A program made the position numbers and the translations under genes. Shown here one piece after another: positions 24,571-32,520 of a stretch of 64,000 nucleotides of DNA. Position 1 is the stretch's first letter; each line of letters starts with the position of its first letter. This stretch comes from Micromonospora endolithica (GTDB lineage: Bacteria > Actinomycetota > Actinomycetes > Mycobacteriales > Micromonosporaceae): assembly GCF_003626595.1 (NCBI RefSeq), contig NZ_RBAK01000010.1, positions 186,001 through 250,000 on the forward strand, read 5' to 3'. Below the pieces are notes generated by a model. That model had not been told where the DNA came from. It did no database searches and saw nothing but the letters and a program-made list of their open reading frames with translations.

Positions 24571-25992
24571 TCAGGTCACCGCGTGCCGGTGCCGTCCCGG
24601 ATCGCCCGGCCGGGCGGCCGGATCCGTCCTGGCCTGGTCGGCGCCGGCCGGGTCGGTGCCGACTCGCGGGGAGACCGGGTGACCGGCCGTCGGCCCGTCC
24701 GCCCGGGTCGTGTCGTCGGTGCCGGCGACGGCCCGTCCGGCGGTGGCGCCGCTCGTCACGAGGCGCGGCCAGGACAGCGCGATGGCGGACATGAGCACCA
24801 CTCCGGCCGCGCTCCACACCCCGACCACCAGCGGAATCGAGAACCGCTCGGCCAGCAGCCCGGTGATCAGCACCGCCGCGCCCTGGATCACCTGGAGCCC
24901 GGTGGCCATCACGCCGAACGCGCGGGCCCGGAACCCGTCCGGCAGCGCGCGGACGAACAGCCCGTTGGCCACCGGTAGCAGGCCGGCCACGGCGAACCCG
25001 GAAACCGCCGCGAGCAGTGCCACCACGAGCGGCGGCGGGTCCAGCAGGGCGGGCACGAGCGTCAGTGGGGCGAGCACCGCCAGTGGACGGATCAGGGCCA
25101 CCCGGCGGGCCGGCGCGACCGCCCGGCCGATGAGCAGACCACCGACGATGAACCCGACCGGGCCCGCGGCCATGATGACGGCCTGGGCGACGCCCGGGTT
25201 CATGCCGGCGGAATGCTCGGCGGCCCACGCCGCCGCGAGCCCCTCGGGCACGATCGAGAAGAGCATCGCGCTGAACACCAGTACGGCGATGGCGCGCAGT
25301 ACCGGCGTGCCGAAGACCATCCGGAAGCCGTCGGCGGTCTCCCGCAGCAGGTGGCTGCGGTGCGCGTCGGTCATCGCCGCGGGCCGGTCCGCGACGCCGA
25401 AACGGACCAGCGCGGCGGACAGGCCGAACGTCGCCGCGTTGGTCAGCAGCGCGGCGGCCGGACTGAACGCGGCGATGCCGGCGCCGGCCGTGTAGCCGAT
25501 CACCTGTGCGGCCTGCCCGACGCTGGCGTTGACCGACAGTCCGACCACCAGGCGGTCACCGTTGAGCAGCAGCGGCATCAGGGCGGACCGGGCCGCCTGG
25601 CTCGGCGGGCTGGCCAGGGTGGTGACGAACAGCAGAGCCAGGGTGAGCGGGACCGGTGCCTCGGGGATGGCGATGAGGAGCATCAGCACCATCCGGATGA
25701 GGTCGCAGGCGACCATGACGCTGCGGTAGCGGTGCCGTTCGGCGAGGGTGGCGAGCAGCGGGCCGCCGATCAGCCACGGCAGGTAGCTCACCGCGAACGC
25801 GGCGGCGGACAGCGCGACCGACTCGGTCTGCTGGTAGACCAGCAGCGTCACCGCGGCCTTCGCGATGTAGTCACCGATCCAGGACAGGGTGCTGGCGGTG
25901 AGGACGAACCGGTATTCGCGTTGGTCGAAGACCTCTCGGAAGGTGGCCGGGCCTTCCGGGGAAGGTCGCTCGTCGGGCACCGTCGCCTCCAT
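24571..25992 (-). CDS. MFS transporter
   Basis: This 473-residue protein has about ten to twelve hydrophobic helices from residue 28 to 420 and the pattern of MFS exporters of the MFS_3 type: LSWIGDYIAKAAVTLLVY in helix 1, LPWLIGGPLLATLAERHRYRSVM at the loop after helix 2, and AARSALMPLLLNGDRLVVG. It probably exports small molecules by proton antiport; the substrate is unknown. The last 50 residues form a hydrophilic cytoplasmic tail rich in D, T, A and G. No regulator gene is next to it. Confidence 0.9.
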   Translation of the reverse strand: MEATVPDERPSPEGPATFREVFDQREYRFVLTASTLSWIGDYIAKAAVTLLVYQQTESVALSAAAFAVSYLPWLIGGPLLATLAERHRYRSVMVACDLIRMVLMLLIAIPEAPVPLTLALLFVTTLASPPSQAARSALMPLLLNGDRLVVGLSVNASVGQAAQVIGYTAGAGIAAFSPAAALLTNAATFGLSAALVRFGVADRPAAMTDAHRSHLLRETADGFRMVFGTPVLRAIAVLVFSAMLFSIVPEGLAAAWAAEHSAGMNPGVAQAVIMAAGPVGFIVGGLLIGRAVAPARRVALIRPLAVLAPLTLVPALLDPPPLVVALLAAVSGFAVAGLLPVANGLFVRALPDGFRARAFGVMATGLQVIQGAAVLITGLLAERFSIPLVVGVWSAAGVVLMSAIALSWPRLVTSGATAGRAVAGTDDTTRADGPTAGHPVSPRVGTDPAGADQARTDPAARPGDPGRHRHAVT

Positions 25993-26211
25993 CGTCCCGA
26001 TGGGCCGGCCACTCGTGATGGTGGGCCCGGGAACCGTCGTCAGATCTACGGATCAGCGAGGACGTGATCACGCTCCGGCGGGAACGCGTGCACCGGATTC
26101 TGCCCGATCGTCCGACAACTGGCTAGGGAGGACGGGTTGAACGTCGCATCACCGACTGAACGAACGGACGATACCCGAGGGGCTGCCCGACCCGCGACCC
26201 CCGCTGTTAGG

Positions 26212-27324
26212 TCAGACCGTTCCGCCCGGCGTGGCCGATCCCGGCGTCGTGGTGCCGCCCGGCGTGGCCCCGGGCAGAAGGCCGGACGTCGCCGGCGGCA
26301 GACCCGGGTAGAGCCGGGCGGCCGCGATCCGCGCGGTGATGCCGGAGTTCTCCAGCGCCTCGGCCAGCCGCCGGCGCAGCTCCCGACCGACCGCGAACTG
26401 CCCGTCCGCGGTCGTCTTCACCACCGTCCGGATCACCGCACCGTCGACGGTCATCTGCTCCACGCCCAGCACCTCGGGCGCCTCCACGATCTCCGGGGCC
26501 AGCTCGGGGTCCAGGGCGAGGGAGGCGGCGGCGGTACGCAGCACCGCGTTCGCCTCCTCCGTACCGGCGAAGCCGATCGGCAGGTCGACCACGACCAGCG
26601 CCCAGCCCTGACTCTTGTTGCCCACTCGGACGATCTCGCCGTTGCGGATGTACCAGAGCACGCCCCGGCCGTCCCGTACGGTGGTCACCCGCAGCCCCAC
26701 CGACTCCACCACCCCGGTGGCCTCGCCCAGATCCACCGTGTCGCCGACGCCGTACTGGTCCTCGATCAGCATGAACAGGCCGGCGATCAGGTCCTTCACC
26801 AGGCTCTGCGCGCCGAACCCGAGGGCCACACCGGCGATCCCCGCGCTGGCCAGCAGCGGGGCCAGGTCGAAGCTGAACTCCTTGAGCACCATCAGCAGCG
26901 CGATGCCCATGATGAAGGCGGTGGTGAGGCTGCGCAGCACCGACCCGATCGCCTCGGCCCGCTGCCGCCGCCGCTCCGGCACGAACTCGCCCGGCTCGAC
27001 GGCCGCGCTGGGGATCCGCTCGCGCAGCGGCCGCAGCATCGTCGGCACGCCCGCGTCGGTGGTGGTGCGGACCAGCCGGCTGATCGTCCGGTGCACCAGC
27101 CAGCGCGCGGCCAGCGCCAGCAGCAGGATCAGGGCGACCCGCAGCGGCTTGAGCAGGATCCAGTAGCTGCCCTCGGCGAACCACACCGAACCGGTCAGGT
27201 CGTAGGCCCCCTTGCAGAGGAGATCGTCCAGGCAGGCGGGCGACGGATCGGTGGCCGGCGCCTCGACGGAGGGCAGGGCGGGCGGCAGCAGGCTGGCAAG
27301 GGTCACCGTGTTTTCGTACCGCAC
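26212..27324 (-). CDS. Small-conductance mechanosensitive channel (MscS family)
   Basis: This 370-residue protein has membrane helices near residues 50-75 and 135-160 and the pore-lining MscS signature AGIAGVALGFGAQSLVKDLIAG, followed by the beta domain (YGVGDTVDLGEATGVVESVGLR, IRNGEIVRVGNKSQ). It opens under membrane tension to release solutes. The last 25 residues are a G/T/P-rich tail. The frame stays open upstream into the divergent HNH gene, so I chose the GTG at 27,324 (MRYENTVTLASLLPP), which starts just before the first hydrophobic segment. Confidence 0.88.
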   Translation of the reverse strand: MRYENTVTLASLLPPALPSVEAPATDPSPACLDDLLCKGAYDLTGSVWFAEGSYWILLKPLRVALILLLALAARWLVHRTISRLVRTTTDAGVPTMLRPLRERIPSAAVEPGEFVPERRRQRAEAIGSVLRSLTTAFIMGIALLMVLKEFSFDLAPLLASAGIAGVALGFGAQSLVKDLIAGLFMLIEDQYGVGDTVDLGEATGVVESVGLRVTTVRDGRGVLWYIRNGEIVRVGNKSQGWALVVVDLPIGFAGTEEANAVLRTAAASLALDPELAPEIVEAPEVLGVEQMTVDGAVIRTVVKTTADGQFAVGRELRRRLAEALENSGITARIAAARLYPGLPPATSGLLPGATPGGTTTPGSATPGGTV

Positions 27325-27433
27325 CCGCCACCGCCCCGCCGCACCGCCCCTCCGTACCCCGGCGGTGCGTACCGGCGGGCGTACGGGGGCGAAGCGGTCA
27401 TCGGGCCCCGGCGGTGCGACCGCTTCGGTGGGG

Positions 27434-27464
27434 GACCCCGGATTAGTGCGTGCAATCCGGGGTC
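27434..27464. repeat. Perfect inverted repeat in a divergent intergenic region
   Basis: GACCCCGGATT (27,434-27,444) and its exact complement (27,454-27,464) are separated by 9 nt. TTATCA follows. The element lies between the divergent mscS and HNH genes, so it could be an operator, a 5'-leader hairpin for the HNH gene or a terminator for stray upstream transcription. Confidence 0.6.
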
Positions 27465-27589
27465 TTATCAGGGACGATGGGCGCACGGACGTCGGTGATC
27501 CGGCCGGCGTCGGCCGTGGTGGGTGGCTGCGCCCTTCTCCCGGTCGACGGTGGCACGCAAGGGGCCGCTGAACCGGGAGGGTGAGCGCG

Positions 27590-28123
27590 ATGCCTGACAT
27601 ACGACCCACGGTGGGCTCCGGCGCGCTGGTTCTCAACGCCACCTACGAGCCGCTGTGTGTCGTGTCGGTGCGTCGAGCCGCGATCCTCGTGCTCTCCGCC
27701 AAGGCGATCTGCGTCGCCGACGGGGACGGGATGCTGCACAGCGCGCGGAACGAGCTGCCGGTGCCGTCGGTCGTCCGGTTGACGCGTTTCGTACGGGTGC
27801 CCTACCGGACCCACGTGGGTCTGTCCCGCCGGGCGATCTTCGCCCGGGACGGCTGGCGGTGCGCATACTGCCGCGGTCCGGCCGAGACCATCGACCACGT
27901 CTTCCCGCGCAGCCGGGGCGGCCGGCACGCCTGGGAGAACGTGGTGGCGGCCTGCGCCCGGTGCAACCACACCAAGGGCGACAAGACCCCCGCCGAGTTG
28001 GGCTGGCGACTGCACGCGCTGCCGGCCGCGCCGAAGGGCACCGCCTGGCGGGTGCTCGGCCACCGGGCGCCGGACCCGCGCTGGGCCGACTGGTTGGACC
28101 TGCGCGAACCCGAGGCCGCCTGA
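27590..28123 (+). CDS. HNH endonuclease-domain protein
   Basis: This 177-residue protein has an HNH nuclease domain: CAYCRG, TIDHVFPRSRGG, WENVVAACARCNHTKGDKTP. The two Cys-x2-Cys pairs hold a structural zinc and the DHV histidine is catalytic in the family. The N-terminal part (LVLNATYEPLCVVSVRRAA) is typical of stand-alone actinobacterial HNH proteins, whose role in DNA metabolism is unsettled. GGGAGG at 27,575 favours the ATG at 27,590 over the GTG at 27,581. It converges on the sortase gene. Confidence 0.9.
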   Translation: MPDIRPTVGSGALVLNATYEPLCVVSVRRAAILVLSAKAICVADGDGMLHSARNELPVPSVVRLTRFVRVPYRTHVGLSRRAIFARDGWRCAYCRGPAETIDHVFPRSRGGRHAWENVVAACARCNHTKGDKTPAELGWRLHALPAAPKGTAWRVLGHRAPDPRWADWLDLREPEAA

Positions 28124-28141
28124 GCCGGCCCGGCCGGCTGC

Positions 28142-28981
28142 TCAGGCCCCACGAGCCTGCACCAGGGACGCGAACACCACCACGTTGTCCGCGTAACCGG
28201 TCTCGCCCCCCACCCAGCGCCCGCCGCAGGTGACCAGGCGAAGGTTGGGGCGACTGAAGTCGCCGAAGACCTCGTCGGCGGGGAAGCGCTCCTTGTCGAA
28301 CCGCTCCACCGAGTTCACCTCGAACACCGCCACCGACCCGTCGGTGCGGGTCACCTCGACGCGGTCGCCCTCGTCCAACTCCCGCAGCTCGTGGAAGACC
28401 GCCGGCCCGGTGCTGGTGTCCACGTGACCGACGATCACCGCCGGGCCGTTCTGCCCGGGGGTGGGTCCCTGGTCGTACCAGCCGGCCTCCTGCGCGCGGG
28501 CGGCCTCGGGCGCGGCGATGGCGCCGTCCGGGGCGAGCCCGACGGTGTGCACCGGCGCCCGCAGGTCGAGGGTGTCGATCTCGATGCCGACCGGTGGGCT
28601 CGCGGGCAGCACCGGGAACTTCTTCGGCGGTGGGCGCAGCCCGGCGATGAACTGGTCCGGCAGCACCCGGTATCCGGTGACCCGCTCCACACCGAGCATC
28701 GCGACGATCAGCACCATCAACGTCCCGATCACCAGCACGCCGAAGCCGGGGTGCCGGCCCGGGACGAACCGCCGTCCGCCGGCCCAGCGCTGTCGGGGTC
28801 GCGCCGGCAGCGGCCCGGCCGCCGGGTCGGTGGTCGGCACGCTCGCCACGACCGCCTCCCCGGCCACCCGGCGTAGTCGTCGGGTGGCCGCCGCGGCGAC
28901 CCGACCGGACGCCCGCAGCGCCCGCCGGGTGGTCGCGCGAACCCGCCCAGGCCCGCTGGTACGCCTGTGTGCGCCGGTCAT
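28142..28981 (-). CDS. Class F-like sortase
   Basis: This 279-residue protein has a basic N-terminal tail, one membrane helix (about residues 80-100) and a sortase domain outside the membrane. The catalytic histidine is in VIVGHVDTS and the cysteine in LRLVTCGG; GYADNVVVFASL follows, where class F enzymes have a short end. Sortases cut an LPxTG-like signal and join the protein to the cell wall or pili. The gene lies 12 bp after a secreted protein with a C-terminal GPATG motif, its likely substrate. Confidence 0.9.
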   Translation of the reverse strand: MTGAHRRTSGPGRVRATTRRALRASGRVAAAATRRLRRVAGEAVVASVPTTDPAAGPLPARPRQRWAGGRRFVPGRHPGFGVLVIGTLMVLIVAMLGVERVTGYRVLPDQFIAGLRPPPKKFPVLPASPPVGIEIDTLDLRAPVHTVGLAPDGAIAAPEAARAQEAGWYDQGPTPGQNGPAVIVGHVDTSTGPAVFHELRELDEGDRVEVTRTDGSVAVFEVNSVERFDKERFPADEVFGDFSRPNLRLVTCGGRWVGGETGYADNVVVFASLVQARGA

Positions 28982-28993
28982 GGCGACGGCGGG

Positions 28994-29578
28994 TCAGGAA
29001 CCGGCCCCGGTCCGACGCCGGCCTCCGAAGAAGCCGAACCCGACCGCGAGCGCGACGGCGGCGAAGCCCCCGATGAGCAACAGTGATCCCGGTCCGGCGG
29101 CACCGGCCGTACCACCGCCACCGGTGGCCGGGCCCTTGCTGGGCTGCGCCATGTTCAGCACGGTGAACGTGGTCGTGGCCGTGTTCCCGTTGTTGTTGCC
29201 GTTGTTGTTCCCATTGCCGCTGTTTCCGGTGTTGTTGTCGCAGCGCAGCTCGACCTGGTAGTCACCGGGTTCCTTGCTGCCCGGGACGGTGACCTGCCCG
29301 GTGAGGAATCCGTTGTCCGGTCGCACCACGACCCGACCGAAGGCGTCGGAGTGCACGGTCTCCTGCCGGTTGTTGGCGTTGTCGCAACTGGCCCGGATGC
29401 TCACCCGGGTGCCGGCCTGCGCGGGATTGGGCGTGACCTCCACGAAGGTGTTCTCACCCGCTCGGGCGGGCGCGGCGCCGACCAGGGTCAGGGCCCCGAT
29501 CAGTACGAGCGCCCCGAGCAGTCGGACGATGGTTGTCCCGGCGTCGAACACGCCTGGGTACGGTCGCAGACCCCGCAT
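28994..29578 (-). CDS. Secreted protein with sorting-signal-like C-terminus, probable sortase substrate
   Basis: This 194-residue protein has a signal peptide ending APARA|GE (about residue 40), an extracellular Ig-like domain with two cysteines (RASCDNANN, VELRCDNN), an asparagine/glycine linker (NSGNGNNNGNNNGN) and a C-terminal wall-sorting layout: GPATG, a hydrophobic segment (LLLIGGFAAVALAVGFGFF) and a basic tail GGRRR. The pentapeptide differs from LPxTG only at the first position. I chose the ATG at 29,578 because a strong GGGAGGGAGG site precedes it. The sortase gene follows directly. Confidence 0.85.
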   Translation of the reverse strand: MRGLRPYPGVFDAGTTIVRLLGALVLIGALTLVGAAPARAGENTFVEVTPNPAQAGTRVSIRASCDNANNRQETVHSDAFGRVVVRPDNGFLTGQVTVPGSKEPGDYQVELRCDNNTGNSGNGNNNGNNNGNTATTTFTVLNMAQPSKGPATGGGGTAGAAGPGSLLLIGGFAAVALAVGFGFFGGRRRTGAGS

Positions 29579-29670
29579 GATCCTCCCTCCCGGCACCGGT
29601 GCACCGGTCCTGCTGGGGCGACCCGCGGTGCTTTCCCCCTACTCGGCCGGGCACACGGACGGCGGTCAGG

Positions 29671-29726
29671 TGTTAGGAAGGGACCCTTCCTCTACCGGAG
29701 GCGTTAACGGGGGGCCCTTCCTTACC
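29671..29726 (-). repeat. Intergenic repeat, copy 1
   Basis: The element has two similar halves, GGACCCTTCCTCTACC then GGCGTTAAC followed by GGGCCCTTCCTTACC. It resembles the copies at 48,516 and 49,055. This copy overlaps the end of the Lrp/AsnC gene, and the gene's last 16 codons and its TAA lie within it. Confidence 0.8.
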
Positions 29727-30158
29727 GGGTGGGGTCACCGGGTGCCAGTCCAGCGGGGTGGAGAGGACCATGGTGCTGGACGGCTGGCCGTACGGGGCGA
29801 GCCGGTCGATGACCCCCTCGAACTCGCCGATCGAGCCGGCGGCGACCTTGAGCACGCTGCACGCGTCGCCGGTGATCCGGTGGATCTCCATGATCTCCGG
29901 CCAACCCGCCACCTCGGGGTCGTTGAGGATGCAGCGGGAGCCGTAACAGGACATCCGGATCAGCGCCACCACCGTGCGGCCGGCCCGGGTCAGGTCGACG
30001 TGCGCGTGGTAGCCGGTGATCACCCCCGACTCCTCCAGCCGGCGCACCCGCTCGGCGACGGCCGGCGGGGAGAGGTGCACCCGGCGGGACAGCTCGCTGA
30101 AGGACAGCCGTGCGTCGGCCTGAAGCTCGCGCAGCAGCGCCCAGTCCATCTCGTCCAC
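29673..30158 (-). CDS. Lrp/AsnC family regulator, probable regulator of the kyn operon
   Basis: This 161-residue protein has an N-terminal winged helix-turn-helix (DEMDWALLRELQADARLSFSELSRRVHLSPPAVAERVRRL) and a C-terminal ligand/oligomerisation (RAM) domain (HRITGDACSVLKVAAGSIGEFEGVIDRL). It is divergent from the kynurenine operon, like KynR-type regulators in proteobacteria, so it probably senses tryptophan or kynurenine; this is inferred from position. The start is GTG. The final 16 residues (from KEGPPVNASGRG) are encoded by an intergenic repeat and are unlikely to belong to the ancestral protein. Confidence 0.88.
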   Translation of the reverse strand: MDEMDWALLRELQADARLSFSELSRRVHLSPPAVAERVRRLEESGVITGYHAHVDLTRAGRTVVALIRMSCYGSRCILNDPEVAGWPEIMEIHRITGDACSVLKVAAGSIGEFEGVIDRLAPYGQPSSTMVLSTPLDWHPVTPPGKEGPPVNASGRGRVPS

Positions 30159-30223
30159 GCTGCGACCTTACGTTCCGCAACCCGATACCGCCTATCGCCT
30201 TTCGGTCGGCAGGCCGTACGCGC

Positions 30224-30247
30224 GGAGTGCCGTTGTTTCGGCATTCC
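30224..30247. promoter_or_regulatory. Candidate operator dyad between lrp-like gene and kynA
   Basis: GGAGTGCCG, a 6-nt spacer TTGTTT and CGGCATTCC form a dyad with 8 of 9 positions paired, 79 bp before kynA. A direct repeat TTCCG-N3-CCCGAT (30,173-30,186 and 30,244-30,257) overlaps its edge. Both suit a multimeric Lrp-type regulator, but no published site was matched. Confidence 0.4.
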
Positions 30248-30325
30248 GTTGCCCGATCTCGCCGCGGGATCATGTGGTTCACCGGCGTGTCGCCGGCGGA
30301 ATCGCACGAGTGGGGGGAGCGGAAC

Positions 30326-31225
30326 GTGGAACGGACGGACCTGCGGGCGGCCGACCGGGCAGCGGTACGGCCGGTCACCCCGCGTCAGCGCGCCGCCCGG
30401 GCGGCCCGCAACGGTGGCGAGCCCACCCTGGAGTTCGACGACCGGGTGCCCTACGACGCGTACGTGCAGGCCAGCACGCTGCACGGGTTGCAGACGACGC
30501 TCAGCGACGACCCCGGCGAGATGTCCTTCCTGATGGTCAGCCAGATCATGGAGCTGTATTTCGGGTTGACCTGCCACGAGCTGCGCGAGACGTCCCGGCT
30601 GCTGCGGTCCGACCGGGTCTGGGACGCGCTGGCGCCACTGCGCCGCGCCGCGCTGCACCTGGAGGGGCTCAACGCGGCGTGGAAGGGGCTGCGGTGGATG
30701 ACCCCGGCCGACTTCAACCGCTTCCGCAACCTGCTCGGTGAGGGCTCCGGCTTCCAGTCCGCGATGTACCGCCACCTGGAGTTCCTGCTCGGGCTGCGGG
30801 ACCCGGCGCTGATCCGGCCGTTCCGCCGGCAGGCCGACGTGCACGCCGACCTGACCGCCGCCCTCGGCACGCCGAGTGTGTGGGACGAGGTGGTCGCCCT
30901 GCTCGCCCGGCACGGTCACGACCTCCCCGCCGAGCTGCGGGAACGGGACGTCGCGGTGGAGCACGAGCCGCACCCGGCGGTCGAGGCGGCCTGGGTGCGG
31001 ATCTACGCCGACGGCAGTCCGGACAACCACCTGCGCCTGCTCGGCGAGGCGCTGACCGAGGTGGCCGAGCAGTTCGGCGACTGGCGGTGGAACCACGTCA
31101 AGGCGGTGCAGCGCGCGATGGGCGCCAAGGTCGGCAGTGGCGGCTCGGCCGGCCTGGCGTGGCTGCAGCGGAGCATGTCCCGGGTGGTCTTCCCGGAGCT
31201 GTGGTCGGCCCGGACCGCGATGTGA
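30326..31225 (+). CDS. kynA: Tryptophan 2,3-dioxygenase family protein
   Basis: This 299-residue heme enzyme opens the indole ring of tryptophan to give N-formylkynurenine. Family landmarks are SGFQSAMYRHLEFLLG (carboxylate-binding Arg) and WRWNHVKAVQRAMGAKVGSGGSAG, which contains the heme-ligand His and the closing loop, then FPELWSAR. The distal-side motif normally read HQxxELW is SQIMELYF here, so the usual distal His is Ser. I chose the GTG at 30,326 because a GGGGGGAG site precedes it; an ATG at 30,272 is possible. It is the first gene of the operon, and kynU follows after 14 bp. Confidence 0.92.
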   Translation: MERTDLRAADRAAVRPVTPRQRAARAARNGGEPTLEFDDRVPYDAYVQASTLHGLQTTLSDDPGEMSFLMVSQIMELYFGLTCHELRETSRLLRSDRVWDALAPLRRAALHLEGLNAAWKGLRWMTPADFNRFRNLLGEGSGFQSAMYRHLEFLLGLRDPALIRPFRRQADVHADLTAALGTPSVWDEVVALLARHGHDLPAELRERDVAVEHEPHPAVEAAWVRIYADGSPDNHLRLLGEALTEVAEQFGDWRWNHVKAVQRAMGAKVGSGGSAGLAWLQRSMSRVVFPELWSARTAM

Positions 31226-31239
31226 CCGGAGGACACGAG

Positions 31240-32520
31240 ATGCGTACCCCCGAACACCAGGCCCATGACCGGGACGCGGCCGACCCCGGCCACCGGCACC
31301 TGTTCCACGTGCCGCCGGCCGACGGCGGCCGTTATCCCGAGGTCGCCTACCTGGCCGGGAACTCGCTCGGCCTGCAACCCCGGGCCACCCGGGGGGAACT
31401 CCTCGCCGACCTGGACGCCTGGGCGCGGCTGGGCGTGGAGGGCCACCTGGACGCGGCGCGGCCGTGGCTGCCGTACCACGAACTGCTCACCGGACCGGCC
31501 GCGCGACTGGTCGGTGCCCGGCCGGCCGAGGTGGTGGTGATGAACTCGCTCACCGTCGACCTGCACCTGCTGATGGTCAGCTTCTACCGGCCGGCGGGCC
31601 GGCGTACCCGGATCGTCATCGAGGACACCGCCTTCCCGTCGGACAGCTACGCGGTGCGCAGCCAGGCCCGCTTCCACGGCCTGGACCCGGACGCCACGGT
31701 GGTCCGGTTGACGCCGCGCCCCGGCGAGGACACCCTGCGCACCGCCGACGTGTGCGACTTCCTGGCCGCCGAGGGCGACACGGTGGCGCTGGTGCTGCTG
31801 GGCGGGGTCAACTACCTCACCGGCGAGCTGCTGGACATCCCGGCGATCACCGCGGCCGGCCGGGCGGCCGGCGCGGTCGTCGGCTGGGACCTGGCGCACG
31901 CCGCCGGAAACGTCCCGCTGGCCCTGCACGACTGGGACGTCGACTTCGCCGCCTGGTGCTCCTACAAGTACCTGAACGCCGGACCCGGCGCGCTGGCCGG
32001 CGTGTTCGTCCACGAACGCCACCTGGGCGATCCGCACCTGCCCCGCTTCGAGGGCTGGTGGAGCACCGAGGCGGCGACCCGCTTCGAGATGACCCCGGTG
32101 TCCCGCCCGCCGGCCACCGTGGAGGCCTGGCAGATATCCAACCCGCCGATCCTCGCGATGGGCCCGGTCCGCACCTCGCTGGAGATCTTCGACGCGGTCG
32201 GCATGCCGGTGTTGCGGGAGCGCAGCCTGCGCCTCACCGGCTGGCTGGAACACCTGCTCGACGAGGTGACCGCCGACCGGCCGCTGACCGTGGTCACCCC
32301 GCGCGACCCCGCCCGGCGGGGCTGCCAGCTCTCCGTGCGGATCGCCGGGGCCAGCGCCGCCGAGCTGGCCAAACGGCTGCGGTACGAGCACGGCGTGATC
32401 GCCGACGCCCGGGAGCCGGACGTCGTCCGGTTCGCCCCGGTGCCCCTGTACTCGACGTACCACGACTGCTGGCGGGTCGCCGACGCGCTGGCCGCGACGG
32501 TGGAGGGAGCCACCTCATGA
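31240..32520 (+). CDS. kynU: Kynureninase
   Basis: This 426-residue PLP enzyme cleaves 3-hydroxykynurenine to 3-hydroxyanthranilate and alanine (or kynurenine to anthranilate). Motifs include YLAGNSLGLQPRA near the N-terminus, VVVMNSLTVDLHLLMVSFYRP, WDLAHAAGNVPL and the PLP lysine in WCSYKYLNAGPGALAG, then FEGWWSTEAATRF. The length is typical. The ATG follows a GGAGGAC site at 31,228. The stop overlaps the kmo start (ATGA). Confidence 0.96.
   Translation: MRTPEHQAHDRDAADPGHRHLFHVPPADGGRYPEVAYLAGNSLGLQPRATRGELLADLDAWARLGVEGHLDAARPWLPYHELLTGPAARLVGARPAEVVVMNSLTVDLHLLMVSFYRPAGRRTRIVIEDTAFPSDSYAVRSQARFHGLDPDATVVRLTPRPGEDTLRTADVCDFLAAEGDTVALVLLGGVNYLTGELLDIPAITAAGRAAGAVVGWDLAHAAGNVPLALHDWDVDFAAWCSYKYLNAGPGALAGVFVHERHLGDPHLPRFEGWWSTEAATRFEMTPVSRPPATVEAWQISNPPILAMGPVRTSLEIFDAVGMPVLRERSLRLTGWLEHLLDEVTADRPLTVVTPRDPARRGCQLSVRIAGASAAELAKRLRYEHGVIADAREPDVVRFAPVPLYSTYHDCWRVADALAATVEGATS

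Noticed and set aside
26137..27498. 453-codon plus-strand frame opposite mscS
   Set aside because: It is antisense to the MscS pore signature, and its translation is H/R/G/Q-rich without motifs.
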